A DNA stretch of 64,000 nucleotides, from positions 1,364,001 to 1,428,000 of the forward strand of contig OZ243042.1 of assembly GCA_965212085.1 (NCBI GenBank). The letters are read 5' to 3'. This document shows positions 39,620 to 47,905 of the stretch, piece after piece. Source of the DNA: JAHRAW01 sp965212085. Lineage in GTDB: Bacteria > Pseudomonadota > Gammaproteobacteria > Arenicellales > Poriferihabitantaceae. The notes beneath the pieces are model-generated. The model ran no database searches, was not told the DNA's origin, and saw nothing but the letters and a program-made list of their open reading frames with translations. The position numbers and the translations under genes are program-made. Position 1 is the first letter of the stretch. Each line of letters begins with the position of its first letter.

Positions 39620-41527
39620 TCAGGCCGGGCCGGCGGGATTCAGGTCGAGATCGGATTCGTCGAGGTTCGGAATCTCCGGGTCCGCGTCCCTGGCGCCGGC
39701 GCCGGGGCGATCGTCATCGCCGGGGTCCGGCGGTGTCGGCGACTCGCCGCGCATGATTTCCTCAACCTGTTTGGAGTCCAGGGTTTCCCATTCCAACAGG
39801 GCGGTGGCCATGGCATCAACCTTGTCGCGATTTTCTTCGAGGATTTTGCGCGCGCGGGCGTACTGCTCCTTGATGATGCGGGAAATTTCCCGCTCCACTT
39901 TTTCCGCGGTTTTCGGGCTGATGTTGCGGTGGGAGGCCATCTCCCTGCCGAGAAACACTTCGCTGGTGTTCTCGCCGTACACGCGCGGGCCCATGGCATC
40001 GCTCATGCCCCAGCGCGACACCATGTTCTGGGCCATTTCGGTGGCCTGTTCAAAATCGTTGGTGGCGCCGGTGGTCATCTGGTCCATGAAGATTTCCTCG
40101 GCGATGCGCCCGCCCATCAGCACCGCGATGCGTGCCAGCAGGAATACGCGGTTGTGGCTGTAGCGGTCTTCCTCCGGCAGTTGCATGGTGATGCCGAGTG
40201 CGCGGCCGCGCGGGATGATGGTCACCTTGTGCACCGGGTCGGTGTATTCCTTGAGCACCTTGGCGACCACGGTATGCCCGGATTCGTGGTAGGCGGTGTT
40301 GGTGCGCTCGTCCTCGGACATCACGATGGAGCGCCGCTCGACCCCCATCAGCACCTTGTCCTTGGCCTTCTCGAACTGCTCCATGCTGACCAGTTTGCGC
40401 TCTTCGCGGGCCGCGAACAGGGCCGCTTCGTTGATCAGGTTGGCGAGGTCGGCGCCGGAAAAACCCGGCGTGCCGCGCGCGATTACCGACGGGTCAATGT
40501 CGTCGTCGAGGGGCACTTTTCGCATGTGGACTTTCAGGATCGCCTCGCGCCCGCGAATGTCCGGCAGCGGCACGTGCACCTGGCGGTCAAAGCGGCCGGG
40601 GCGCAAAAGCGCAGGGTCAAGGACGTCGGGGCGGTTGGTGGCGGCGATCACGATCACGCCTTCGCCGGCGTCGAAGCCGTCCATTTCCACCAGCAGTTGG
40701 TTGAGGGTCTGCTCGCGTTCGTCGTGGCCGCCGCCGAGACCGGCGCCGCGCTGGCGGCCCACGGCGTCAATTTCATCGATGAAAATAATGCACGGCGCGT
40801 GTTTCTTGGCCTGGTCGAACATATCGCGCACCCGTGAGGCGCCGACGCCCACGAACATCTCCACAAAGTCGGAACCGGAAATGGTGAAAAACGGCACCTT
40901 GGCCTCGCCGGCGATGGCCTTGGCGAGCAGGGTTTTGCCGGTGCCGGGGTTGCCGGTCATGAGCACGCCGCGGGGGATGCGCCCGCCGAGTTTCTGGAAG
41001 CGCGCAGGCTCGCTCAAAAACTCGACCAGTTCGCCGACCTCTTCCTTGGCTTCGTCCACCCCGGCGACGTCCTCGAAGGTTACGTGGTTTTTGTCTTCGG
41101 TGAGCATCCGCGCCTTGCTCTTGCCGAAACTGAACGCGCCGCCGCGCCCGCCGCCCTGCATCTGTTTCATGAAGAAAATCCATACGCCGATAAGCAGCAG
41201 GATCGGGAACGAACTAATCAAGAGGCGCACCAGCAGCGAGGTTTCCTTCTCTTTTTTGGCCTTGATTTTGACGCCGTGGGTGAACAGGTCGTCCACCAGT
41301 TTGGGGTCGTTGGGGGCGTAGGTGATGAACCGCTCGCCACCGTGGGTGCGGCCGCGAATGGCCTCATCGTCAATCTCCACCTGGGCGATGTTGCCGTCCC
41401 GGACGTGGTTCAGGAAGGTGGAGTAATCAATCTCGTTGCCGGCGCCGCCGTCGGGGTTGGTGAAGTTGTTGAACACCGACACCAGGACCATGGCGATCAC
41501 CAGCCAAAGCAGGATATTTTTGGTCAT
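39620..41527 (-). CDS. ftsH: ATP-dependent zinc metalloprotease FtsH
   Basis: 635 residues from the ATG at 41527 (a TTG three codons earlier also reads). Two N-terminal membrane helices flank a periplasmic domain; then the AAA+ module with Walker A GNPGTGKT near 193, Walker B CIIFIDEID near 248, and the second region of homology; the M41 protease site is HESGH near 415. It degrades membrane and regulatory proteins such as LpxC. Follows rlmE on the same strand with a 190-base gap that contains direct repeats of GTATCAAA and no gene. Confidence 0.97.
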   Translation of the reverse strand: MTKNILLWLVIAMVLVSVFNNFTNPDGGAGNEIDYSTFLNHVRDGNIAQVEIDDEAIRGRTHGGERFITYAPNDPKLVDDLFTHGVKIKAKKEKETSLLVRLLISSFPILLLIGVWIFFMKQMQGGGRGGAFSFGKSKARMLTEDKNHVTFEDVAGVDEAKEEVGELVEFLSEPARFQKLGGRIPRGVLMTGNPGTGKTLLAKAIAGEAKVPFFTISGSDFVEMFVGVGASRVRDMFDQAKKHAPCIIFIDEIDAVGRQRGAGLGGGHDEREQTLNQLLVEMDGFDAGEGVIVIAATNRPDVLDPALLRPGRFDRQVHVPLPDIRGREAILKVHMRKVPLDDDIDPSVIARGTPGFSGADLANLINEAALFAAREERKLVSMEQFEKAKDKVLMGVERRSIVMSEDERTNTAYHESGHTVVAKVLKEYTDPVHKVTIIPRGRALGITMQLPEEDRYSHNRVFLLARIAVLMGGRIAEEIFMDQMTTGATNDFEQATEMAQNMVSRWGMSDAMGPRVYGENTSEVFLGREMASHRNISPKTAEKVEREISRIIKEQYARARKILEENRDKVDAMATALLEWETLDSKQVEEIMRGESPTPPDPGDDDRPGAGARDADPEIPNLDESDLDLNPAGPA

Positions 41528-41718
41528 GTTGGACAATGCAAGGTTCTCGTTAATCTGCTCATTACTGTATCAAATTCAAAGTATCAAACCCAAAGTATCA
41601 AACTAGTATCAAACCCATACTGGTTTCGGCGCCTCGTTCGGCACCGCAAGCCCAGTATAAGCCATTCGGCCCCCCAGGTGCGTCATCCGGCGCGGCTTTT
41701 ACAATCCTTTATAACCCG

Positions 41719-42366
41719 TCATAACCCCTTATAGCCCCTGCCCAGCAAGTAGATTTCCCTGGACTGCGGGCGCGACGCCTGCGGTTTTACGATTTGCGCG
41801 CGCTCAAAGCCGCCGCCGAACTGCGCGCGGATGGCGGCTTCGGATTCACCCGCAAACAGCTTGGTCAGCAACGCCCCGCCCGGCCGCAAGCGGCGCCGGC
41901 AAAACCCCGCGACGGCCTCCTGCAGGGTTGCCATGCGCGCCTGGTCGGCGCTCGATATACCGCTAAAATTGGGGGCCATGTCGGATAAAACAAGGTCCGG
42001 CGGGCGGTCTTCCAGGGCCGCCAGGACTTGCCCGACCACTGATTCGTTAGTGAAGTCCCCGCGGATAAAGTTCACTTTTTCGACGGCTTCCATGGCCAGC
42101 AAGTCCACCGCGATGATCCGCCCCGTGGCGCCGATTCGGGTCGCCGCGTACTGGGACCAGCTGCCCGGCGCGGCGCCGAGGTCAACGACCAGCGCGCCGG
42201 GTTTGATGAGGCGGTACTTGCGGTCAATCTGCTCAAGCTTGAAAACCGAGCGGGCGCGGAACCCGGCGCGGCGCGCGGCGGTAACGAACGGGTCGCGGTT
42301 GTGCCGCGCCGCCCATTGCCCGGCCTTGCCGGGGCCGTTCCCTGCCGGTTTTTTGCTGCGCGCCAT
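41719..42366 (-). CDS. rlmE: 23S rRNA 2'-O-ribose methyltransferase RlmE
   Basis: 215 residues from the ATG at 42366 (MARSKKPAG); the frame continues upstream but as low-complexity SPSPNPNPN encoded by GGTTCG repeats (42384-42402) and is not part of the protein. FtsJ/RrmJ features: FRARSVFKLEQID, VVDLGAAPGSWSQYAA and the K-D-K-E catalytic tetrad with DMAPNFSG and LTKLF. It methylates U2552 of 23S rRNA. The order rlmE-ftsH is conserved in Gammaproteobacteria. The upstream MFS gene is on the same strand but separated by the repeat. Confidence 0.95.
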   Translation of the reverse strand: MARSKKPAGNGPGKAGQWAARHNRDPFVTAARRAGFRARSVFKLEQIDRKYRLIKPGALVVDLGAAPGSWSQYAATRIGATGRIIAVDLLAMEAVEKVNFIRGDFTNESVVGQVLAALEDRPPDLVLSDMAPNFSGISSADQARMATLQEAVAGFCRRRLRPGGALLTKLFAGESEAAIRAQFGGGFERAQIVKPQASRPQSREIYLLGRGYKGL

Positions 42367-42383
42367 GACTGCCTGCGGAATCT

Positions 42384-42402
42384 GGTTCGGGTTCGGGTTC
42401 GG
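42384..42402. repeat. GGTTCG hexamer repeat upstream of rlmE
   Basis: Three tandem GGTTCG units, 18 bases before the rlmE ATG, in the position of the ribosome-loading region. Confidence 0.8.
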
Positions 42403-42422
42403 AGATGGTGACGGCAACGAAA

Positions 42423-43622
42423 TCAGGGGCTGTGGAAAGCCGGAAACCCCTGGCGCAGCCGCACCTCGTTGCCGGCCACCGGGCCGTCCGGCACCAGCCA
42501 CGACAACCCCAGGGACAGGGCGGCGATGGCCGCGCCGCACAGAAAAACCGCCGCCGGGGAGGTCAGCCACACCACCCCCAGCAACGCCGGCAGGATCACC
42601 GCGGCGATGTGGTTGATGGTGAACGACACGCCGGCGGTGGAGGCGATGTCGGCGGGGTCGGCGATTTTCTGGAAGTAACTCTTGAGGGCGATGGCGAGGG
42701 CGAAAAACAGGTGGTCGAGGACGTACAACAAGGCCGCGAGGCCGGCGTGTTCCACGAACGCGTAACAGGTGAAAATGACGACCAGCCCGGCGTATTCGAG
42801 CAGCAGGGCGTAGCGTTCGCCCCAGCGGATGATCAGTTTGCCGATGAGCGGCGCCAGCCAGATGTTGATGGCGCAGTTGACCAGAAACAGCAGGGTCAGC
42901 GCGGCGGCGCCGTAGCCGAATTTTTCCACCATCAAAAAGCCGGCGAACACCACGAAAATCTGCCGGCGCGCGCCGGACAGGAAGGTCAGCAGGTAGTACA
43001 GCCAGTAACGTTTTCGCAGGATGAGTTTTTTATGCTGGGCCTGCTTCGACGGAAAATACGGATACGCCAGCCACGCCAGCAGCGCGATCAGGCAGGTCAG
43101 CCCGCCGCCGGCCACGTACACCAGTTTGTATTCCAGGTCGAGAATCGTAAGGCCGAGGTAGATTAACCCGAAGGCGACCAGCGAAGTGAGCGAGCCCACC
43201 GCGATCAGTTTGCCCAGCACGTACGGCGTGCGCTCCTTTTCGATCCATTGCAGCGACAGGGAATTCTGGATGGTCTCGTAGTAGTGAAAACCCACGGACA
43301 TCAGCGCGGTCACGCAGTACAAACCGACCGCGCCCGGGAAAAACCCGGTCATGGCGGTGCCGGCGCCGAGCAGCAGCAGCGACAACAACGCCAGCGGCTG
43401 CTCGCGCATCACAAAAAGAATGAACACCACGCCGAAAGCCAGGAAGCCGGGAATCTCGCGGATGCTCTGCAAGATGCCGAACTGCGCGCCGTTGAACCCG
43501 GCCACCTCCACGGCGAAGTTGTTGATCAACGCAGACCACGTGGCAAACGACAACGGCACCGCGGACGCCATCAGCATCAACAGGATTTCCGGGCTGCGCC
43601 ATTTTGGGGGGTGGGTTTGCAT
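42423..43622 (-). CDS. MFS transporter
   Basis: 399 residues with about 12 hydrophobic helices. The first half opens with FATWSALINNFAVEVAGFNGAQFGILQSIREIPGFLAFG-type MFS topology, then loops with RKRYWLYYLL starting the second half. Substrate cannot be told from the sequence; it resembles a group of permeases annotated only as MFS. Its ATG lies just inside the GC-rich side of the border with the AT-rich island, whose left palindrome (43638-43679) begins 16 bases upstream, so its promoter may have been altered by the island. Confidence 0.85.
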   Translation of the reverse strand: MQTHPPKWRSPEILLMLMASAVPLSFATWSALINNFAVEVAGFNGAQFGILQSIREIPGFLAFGVVFILFVMREQPLALLSLLLLGAGTAMTGFFPGAVGLYCVTALMSVGFHYYETIQNSLSLQWIEKERTPYVLGKLIAVGSLTSLVAFGLIYLGLTILDLEYKLVYVAGGGLTCLIALLAWLAYPYFPSKQAQHKKLILRKRYWLYYLLTFLSGARRQIFVVFAGFLMVEKFGYGAAALTLLFLVNCAINIWLAPLIGKLIIRWGERYALLLEYAGLVVIFTCYAFVEHAGLAALLYVLDHLFFALAIALKSYFQKIADPADIASTAGVSFTINHIAAVILPALLGVVWLTSPAAVFLCGAAIAALSLGLSWLVPDGPVAGNEVRLRQGFPAFHSP

Positions 43623-43637
43623 GGTGGGGGTTGGGAA

Positions 43638-43679
43638 TTAGGAAGTTAAGCACATTTCGATAGGTGCTTAACTTCCTAA
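43638..43679. repeat. 16-base palindrome at the left border of the AT-rich island
   Basis: TTAGGAAGTTAAGCAC and its exact complement, separated by 10 bases. The same sequence recurs at 48858-48898 (slightly degraded) and as one arm at 45623-45641. The GC content changes abruptly here. Confidence 0.9.
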
Positions 43680-43691
43680 TGCCCTGTCGAA

Positions 43692-44240
43692 TTACCCGGT
43701 CGTTAAAAAATCAAATACGATCCAAGCAACCAACAAGATTATCCCGCAACCAAACAAACAGATTTGTGCATTCCACCAAAACGGGCATGGACTTTTACAT
43801 TCATACGTTTTATCCGCTGTATCAATGTGCGTCTCCGTGCTTTCTTGGTAATGCATCTTGGTTGCTTTCATGTAGCATTCTGCGAAGTGTTCCGCATTAC
43901 ATTGAATGAATATCAAATTTTTTCGCAAATGCGTAAGCCCACAAGCACAAGAAAAAATTAACAACAAACCACCAATAGATGCACAAAAGAGAGATATGCA
44001 AGCAAAGCAGGTGTCATATTTATTGCTATGATATCCGTCCTCCAGTATGTATGATGCAACAAAACCGATAGCAGCCACAGATAATGTAATCAACACAGAG
44101 CTGATCATTAAATAGAGGTCATGCATCATTTTGTACCATTCGTTCATGACTTTTTTCATATCATCCATATGCTCTTTTGTTTTCTCTGTTGGATTTTTGT
44201 TGTCGTTATTCATTGGATTAACTGGTTTGTTTGTGGTCAT
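43692..44240 (-). CDS. Hypothetical membrane protein of the island (3 helices)
   Basis: 182 residues. A charged Asn/Lys-rich N-terminal ~40 residues precede three hydrophobic segments: two near 42-100 (LYLMISSVLITLSVAAIGF and a Ser/Cys/Leu helix) and one at the C-terminus (LFGCGIILLVAWIVF). The loop between them is Cys- and His-rich (residues about 110-160). I do not recognise it. The layout of a cytosolic coiled part followed by a few helices resembles small membrane effectors of toxin or defence cassettes, but that is only a resemblance. Met10 may be the start. Confidence 0.5.
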   Translation of the reverse strand: MTTNKPVNPMNNDNKNPTEKTKEHMDDMKKVMNEWYKMMHDLYLMISSVLITLSVAAIGFVASYILEDGYHSNKYDTCFACISLFCASIGGLLLIFSCACGLTHLRKNLIFIQCNAEHFAECYMKATKMHYQESTETHIDTADKTYECKSPCPFWWNAQICLFGCGIILLVAWIVFDFLTTG

Positions 44241-44279
44241 GCACGGTGACTCTCACCTTACGAAAAGTGTTCGGTTGTT

Positions 44280-44648
44280 TCAAGGAGTACTAGTGTTTGT
44301 TGTTTTTGCATTTTTTCTTCTCCACCAAGCTCCGAAAACGGGGGCACCTAAAAACGCAAACCATGCATGGAAACCTAACATAGTGCGTGGATAAAGATAA
44401 CTTGCGTTGATGCCGTAAAACTCGTACGCTACATAAGATATCCCACCAATAAGTACCACAGCCATTACAATCGCAATCACACTATACATTGACCATCTAA
44501 CGATTGGGTTTTTAATAACTGTGCCGTAATAGCCCATAGCGAGACCAAAAGGCACGCCCAATATGGCACCATTCACACCGAACCGCGCAAACACACTAAT
44601 AAGCCAGATAGCGGCGACCCAAAGGCACCACAACTTTACAGGTTTCAT
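44280..44648 (-). CDS. Hypothetical membrane protein of the island (4 helices)
   Basis: 122 residues, almost entirely hydrophobic: helices near 5-22, 25-45, 52-75 and 90-110, with a short basic tail (WWRRKNAK). No motif is recognised. It lies between the HicBA pair and the 182-residue membrane protein, all on the minus strand, with gaps of 39 and 62 bases. A GC content near 42% is typical of the island. Confidence 0.5.
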   Translation of the reverse strand: MKPVKLWCLWVAAIWLISVFARFGVNGAILGVPFGLAMGYYGTVIKNPIVRWSMYSVIAIVMAVVLIGGISYVAYEFYGINASYLYPRTMLGFHAWFAFLGAPVFGAWWRRKNAKTTNTSTP

Positions 44649-44710
44649 AACGTTATCCTATTGAACTAAAAAATAGCGGATTGCTCCGGCAGATAGCACC
44701 CGATCCGGCA

Positions 44711-44920
44711 TTATAAGTCATCAGGCTCCAGCCCGGTTCTCTTCGCGATTCTCGCCAACATCTTTGGCCCGATCTCCGCTCCGTCGTGAAAAGCAAAGAC
44801 AAAATTTGGATAGCCTTGCCTGACTAAAACGCGATGCGAACCGGATGTGCGTTTAACCACCCAACCCTTTCGCAACAATGCGGCCAAAACACGCTTTGCC
44901 TTGGAACTCCTCCATTGCAT
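44711..44920 (-). CDS. hicA: HicA-type mRNA interferase toxin
   Basis: 69 residues from the ATG at 44920; the HicA double-stranded-RNA-binding-like fold is recognised by KAKRVLAALLRKGWVVKRTSGSHRVL, with the catalytic His in SGSHRVL, and by the downstream FAFHDGAEIGPKMLARIAK. HicA cleaves mRNAs when not bound by HicB. It follows hicB with a one-base overlap (TGATG), so antitoxin is made first. The order hicB-hicA is the less common arrangement but well known. Confidence 0.88.
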   Translation of the reverse strand: MQWRSSKAKRVLAALLRKGWVVKRTSGSHRVLVRQGYPNFVFAFHDGAEIGPKMLARIAKRTGLEPDDL

Positions 44921-45126
44921 CACGCTGCGGCAAATTTGATTTGCAACGGTTCAGTCGGCGCTTCTTGATGCTCAATGTAATCCGCCATAACACGCAACGC
45001 CAGCGCTTCCGCTTGTGCGATCGCTTCCTCACGGGTTTTCCCGTATTTCATCACGCCGGGTATTTCCATGACCTCGGCAATCCATCTTCCGTCAACTTCC
45101 AGTTCGGTTTCTATGGTGTATATCAT
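44920..45126 (-). CDS. hicB: HicB-type antitoxin
   Basis: 68 residues from the ATG at 45126 (MIYTIETELE). The HicB partial RNase-H-like fold shows as ELEVDGRWIAEVMEIPGVMKYG followed by REEAIAQAEALALRVMADYIEH. No C-terminal DNA-binding domain is present, so repression may need another protein or HicA complex. It neutralises HicA and is coupled to it. Confidence 0.88.
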   Translation of the reverse strand: MIYTIETELEVDGRWIAEVMEIPGVMKYGKTREEAIAQAEALALRVMADYIEHQEAPTEPLQIKFAAA

Positions 45127-45221
45127 GTTGTGACCTCTTAAGTTAAAGAAACTACTATCATTATACATAATTCAAGACAACTTAAGGTATACTAAAATAC
45201 ATATAATTCATCGTTCGATAA

Positions 45222-45621
45222 ATGAAAAACAAGTATATTATTCGTTCACGAAATTCTGGCAGATTCTGCGCCTGTTTTGCCTCGATATCGAGGCTTGCAA
45301 AGTCGCCCAAATCGCCAACATCAACCGACCTGCGACAAATCGTTTGTCCACCATATCAGACAACACATCGCCCATGAATGCGAACGCGCCACCCCTTTGA
45401 TTAGGGGGCGGTTGAACTGGACGAAAGCTACTTCGGCCCCCGCCGAGTGCAGGGCAAGCGCGGACGGAGCCGCCGCCGGCAAGGTGCGCCTCGCACGCTT
45501 CAGGGGCATTCACAAACATATGTTTTACTACCACTTGAAAGAGTGTGAGTTTCGTTTCAATAATTGTTGTGATAGTCGCTATCTCGTTATGCTTAAACTG
45601 TTGCGAGAGATACCAATTTAG
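45222..45621 (+). pseudogene. Decayed IS1016-group (IS1595 family) transposase
   Basis: Pieces of one transposase appear in different frames: MKNKYIIRSR from ATG 45222, ILRLFCLDIEACKVAQIANINR near 45263, VELDESYFGPRRVQGKRGR near 45410 (the first DDE segment) and LARFRGIHKHMFYYHLKECE with LKLLREIPI to the stop at 45619-45621. The middle of the gene is deleted and at least two frameshifts are needed. IS1016 transposases are about 220 residues. The stop is followed directly by a palindrome arm (45623-45641) which may be the terminal repeat of this element. Confidence 0.8.
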
Positions 45622-45622
45622 A

Positions 45623-45641
45623 TGCTTAACTTCCTAATGCC
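45623..45641. repeat. Internal copy of the island palindrome arm
   Basis: TGCTTAACTTCCTAATGCC, identical to 43665-43683 on the plus strand. The minus-strand TerB-DnaJ gene ends inside it (its last codons ALGS and TAA). Confidence 0.85.
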
Positions 45642-46822
45642 TTTCGTAAATATTGATATGCTTGGTTAATTTCCTTCATTTTTATTTCTGCATTCTTTTT
45701 AAAGTCCTCGCCCAAGCTATGCATCCTATCCGGGTGAAATTTCATCACAAGTCTTTTGTATTCAGTTTTGACCTGATGTTGTGTTGCATTCGTGGGAAGA
45801 CCTAATATACGCAAATAATATTCTTTTTTATTATGCTTTGATTTTGGTGTCTGGTTTTTATACTGATTGTATGATTTTCCCTTTACTCCAAATATATTTT
45901 CAGCTGCAAGCAACAGTAACTCTTCTTCTGCGCTCAATACTCCATCAGCTATAGCAATAGAAAACAATAGGTCAAGTATTCCCGAAAGCATATTTTTGTT
46001 ATTCTTAAATTGTGATGCTAAACTTTCTGAAAAATATTCAAACGAACTCGGTGAAGACTTTGCGCTGTTAAAAATAGAGGCTGCTTTCGAAATATTTTCT
46101 TTATCCAGTTTCATGGTTTTTGTTAAGAAATTTTTTACTATTTCAATTTCTGTGGTGCTTACATGGCCATCAGCACTAGCGAGCTTTGCCATCAGTGATA
46201 CAATATCTCTCAAAAAGTACACCGATTTTTCTTTTGTTTCTTTTCGGCGGATATGATTCTTGACATAAACAGAGGGATCTTGTGGATTTTTGAGTATGAA
46301 ATCTATTAAAGTCAAAATTACATCTCTATCCCGGTAGAGATCAATTTTTATCTTAGGGGCGAATAATCCGTCTTGTTTGATGATGATCTTAAATACGTCA
46401 ATATTTGCTTTTGAAAGGCTAAAAGTTTTTCCTTTGGATATTACCCTGCCATCCGAATAGATGTTGTAGTTTCCGTATTTAAATCCGCCAGCTTTTTCTA
46501 ATTGGCTGGTATAAAAACCTAAACGATTCTGAAAAGTCTCTCTGGCGATAAAATTATATGCAGTAACTATCTGAGGTTTCACATACATTGTAGATTTTTG
46601 TATCTGAATAGGATTTTTCCTACCGCGAATATACAGACTTAAATTTACACTTTGTGTGTTTACGATGCTAATATCTTGAGATATCCAATGCCATCCAATG
46701 TGTTCAATATCCGTAAAATTACAACGTGTTTTCCCATATTCTAATTTGTTTGGATACACCTTTAATTTGCCAATTTGTAAAGGGGTGGTCTCCGAAATTG
46801 TAATTGACTCTTTTTTGCGCAT
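45626..46822 (-). CDS. TerB/DjlA-type protein with C-terminal DnaJ domain
   Basis: 398 residues, three parts. Residues 1 to about 200 form a beta-rich region (repeated SLYIRGRKNPIQIQ-like strands) that I cannot name. Residues about 205-315 are a TerB-like helical domain with two acidic repeats, LASADGHVSTTEIE near 214-227 and IAIADGVLSAEEE near 289-301. Residues 334-396 are a J domain with HPD at 363-365, so it can stimulate an Hsp70. This resembles DjlA and TerB-DnaJ fusions found with stress and phage-resistance genes. It lies 15 bases after the zinc-ribbon gene. No transmembrane helix is present, unlike DjlA. Its stop codon lies in a repeat arm. Confidence 0.75.
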   Translation of the reverse strand: MRKKESITISETTPLQIGKLKVYPNKLEYGKTRCNFTDIEHIGWHWISQDISIVNTQSVNLSLYIRGRKNPIQIQKSTMYVKPQIVTAYNFIARETFQNRLGFYTSQLEKAGGFKYGNYNIYSDGRVISKGKTFSLSKANIDVFKIIIKQDGLFAPKIKIDLYRDRDVILTLIDFILKNPQDPSVYVKNHIRRKETKEKSVYFLRDIVSLMAKLASADGHVSTTEIEIVKNFLTKTMKLDKENISKAASIFNSAKSSPSSFEYFSESLASQFKNNKNMLSGILDLLFSIAIADGVLSAEEELLLLAAENIFGVKGKSYNQYKNQTPKSKHNKKEYYLRILGLPTNATQHQVKTEYKRLVMKFHPDRMHSLGEDFKKNAEIKMKEINQAYQYLRKALGS

Positions 46823-46837
46823 CGATAATGTCCTTAA

Positions 46838-47542
46838 TTAAAATTGTGCCGGATTTATTCTGGATGTTTGCAGATTTCCATCGGACACACTGTATAATAT
46901 TATTGTATAACCACTGACTTGGTACCCTGTTTTTTCGAAAACAAATAATTTTTCTGCCTTAGTATAAATAGTTTCAGGACCAAAACGATGTTTATAGCCA
47001 TACCATTTCTTTCCAAGTGCGTATTTGACTTCGTATGTTCCAAGAGGAACCTCAGTTGATATGGTGTTTCCACCTTGAATAAATATTGTCATTACAGGGT
47101 CTTTTGAATACGCCGATACAAGTTTAACCAGATAATTCGTCCCACCGGAAGTTTCTATTTTCAAAGGAGCAATTCTTTCATCAGTTGTATAAATTTGTTC
47201 CGCACCACTGCGAGGCATAGTAACTTCCGAGTAATTGAGTGCCGGCGCTTTTTTTGATACGTTGTTGGAATCTTGGCTTATAACCAACCAAAGCAACCCG
47301 CCTGCAAGGAATAGAAAAACCCACAAGAATCCGGCCCTGCGGGATGCTGTATTTTTGTTCACCGTGTCATTCGCGGTAGGGGGTGGTGTGTATGGTTCTT
47401 TGGGAAGCGGGGGTGGCTGAACGGTTTTTTGGGATGCTTCTAGCTTGGCCCAGCATTTTGCACAAATAGCCTGCGAAGTATCTGCATTTGAGTTTACTCG
47501 GTTTTTTTGCCCACAGTTTGGGCAGTCTATGACGTTATTCAT
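46838..47542 (-). CDS. Zinc-ribbon single-pass membrane protein
   Basis: 234 residues. An N-terminal zinc ribbon (CPNCGQ at 8-13 and CAKCW at 27-31), a Pro-rich linker, one transmembrane helix near 72-90 (FLWVFLFLAGGLLWLVI), then an outside domain of about 140 residues rich in beta strands (NYLVKLVSAYSKDPVMTIFI and EVPLGTYEVKYALGKKWYG). That last segment suggests a carbohydrate- or peptide-binding fold. The family is unknown to me. It is the upstream partner of the TerB-DnaJ gene, 15 bases away, so the two likely form one unit linking a membrane sensor to a chaperone-like protein. Confidence 0.6.
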   Translation of the reverse strand: MNNVIDCPNCGQKNRVNSNADTSQAICAKCWAKLEASQKTVQPPPLPKEPYTPPPTANDTVNKNTASRRAGFLWVFLFLAGGLLWLVISQDSNNVSKKAPALNYSEVTMPRSGAEQIYTTDERIAPLKIETSGGTNYLVKLVSAYSKDPVMTIFIQGGNTISTEVPLGTYEVKYALGKKWYGYKHRFGPETIYTKAEKLFVFEKTGYQVSGYTIILYSVSDGNLQTSRINPAQF

Positions 47543-47559
47543 ATTTTAACTATGCTGAT

Positions 47560-47700
47560 ATGTCTGCTAAAAACAGGTATTACCGCCGTTCACGAATCAG
47601 CGAAAGAGAATGTCAGCAAATTATACGCTACTTTTCGCTCAGTCTTGCGGCATCCGACAGTATGCGATTGACCGCCATCAGTACCCGAACAAAACCATCG
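47560..47700 (+). pseudogene. N-terminal relic of an IS1595-family transposase
   Basis: The frame starts MSAKNRYYRRSRISERECQQ and continues IIRYFSLSLAASD and LTAIST, closely matching the N-terminus of IS1595-family transposases. It is cut off after about 45 residues, and a REP-like palindrome begins 8 bases later (47708). The remaining 128 bases up to the HEPN gene show nothing recognisable. Confidence 0.65.
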
Positions 47701-47707
47701 TGTTGGG

Positions 47708-47777
47708 CTGGATTCCCGAGTACGCAAGTGTCCGTAAGCCGCTAACGCGGCAACGGACACTAACGCTCGGGAATGAC
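47708..47777 (+). repeat. REP-like palindrome, subtype A, inside the island
   Basis: 70 bases; almost identical to 30352-30420 in the autotransporter gene. Starts CTGGATTCCCGAG, ends CGGGAATGAC. Confidence 0.85.
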
Positions 47778-47905
47778 GGCGTAGAATGAAATTTGTCAGT
47801 CAGTGAATTAGTTAACTTCTACAATCATTCGGATGGTTAGCGCGAATATCATGGGCTGGTGGATGTCGGCGATGCGAAGCATTTTCGGGTGTAACATGGT
47901 AACAT

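Noticed and set aside
42367..42570. N-terminal extension of RlmE.
   Set aside because: Low-complexity SPNPNP sequence overlapping the MFS gene end; the ATG at 42366 gives the normal family length.
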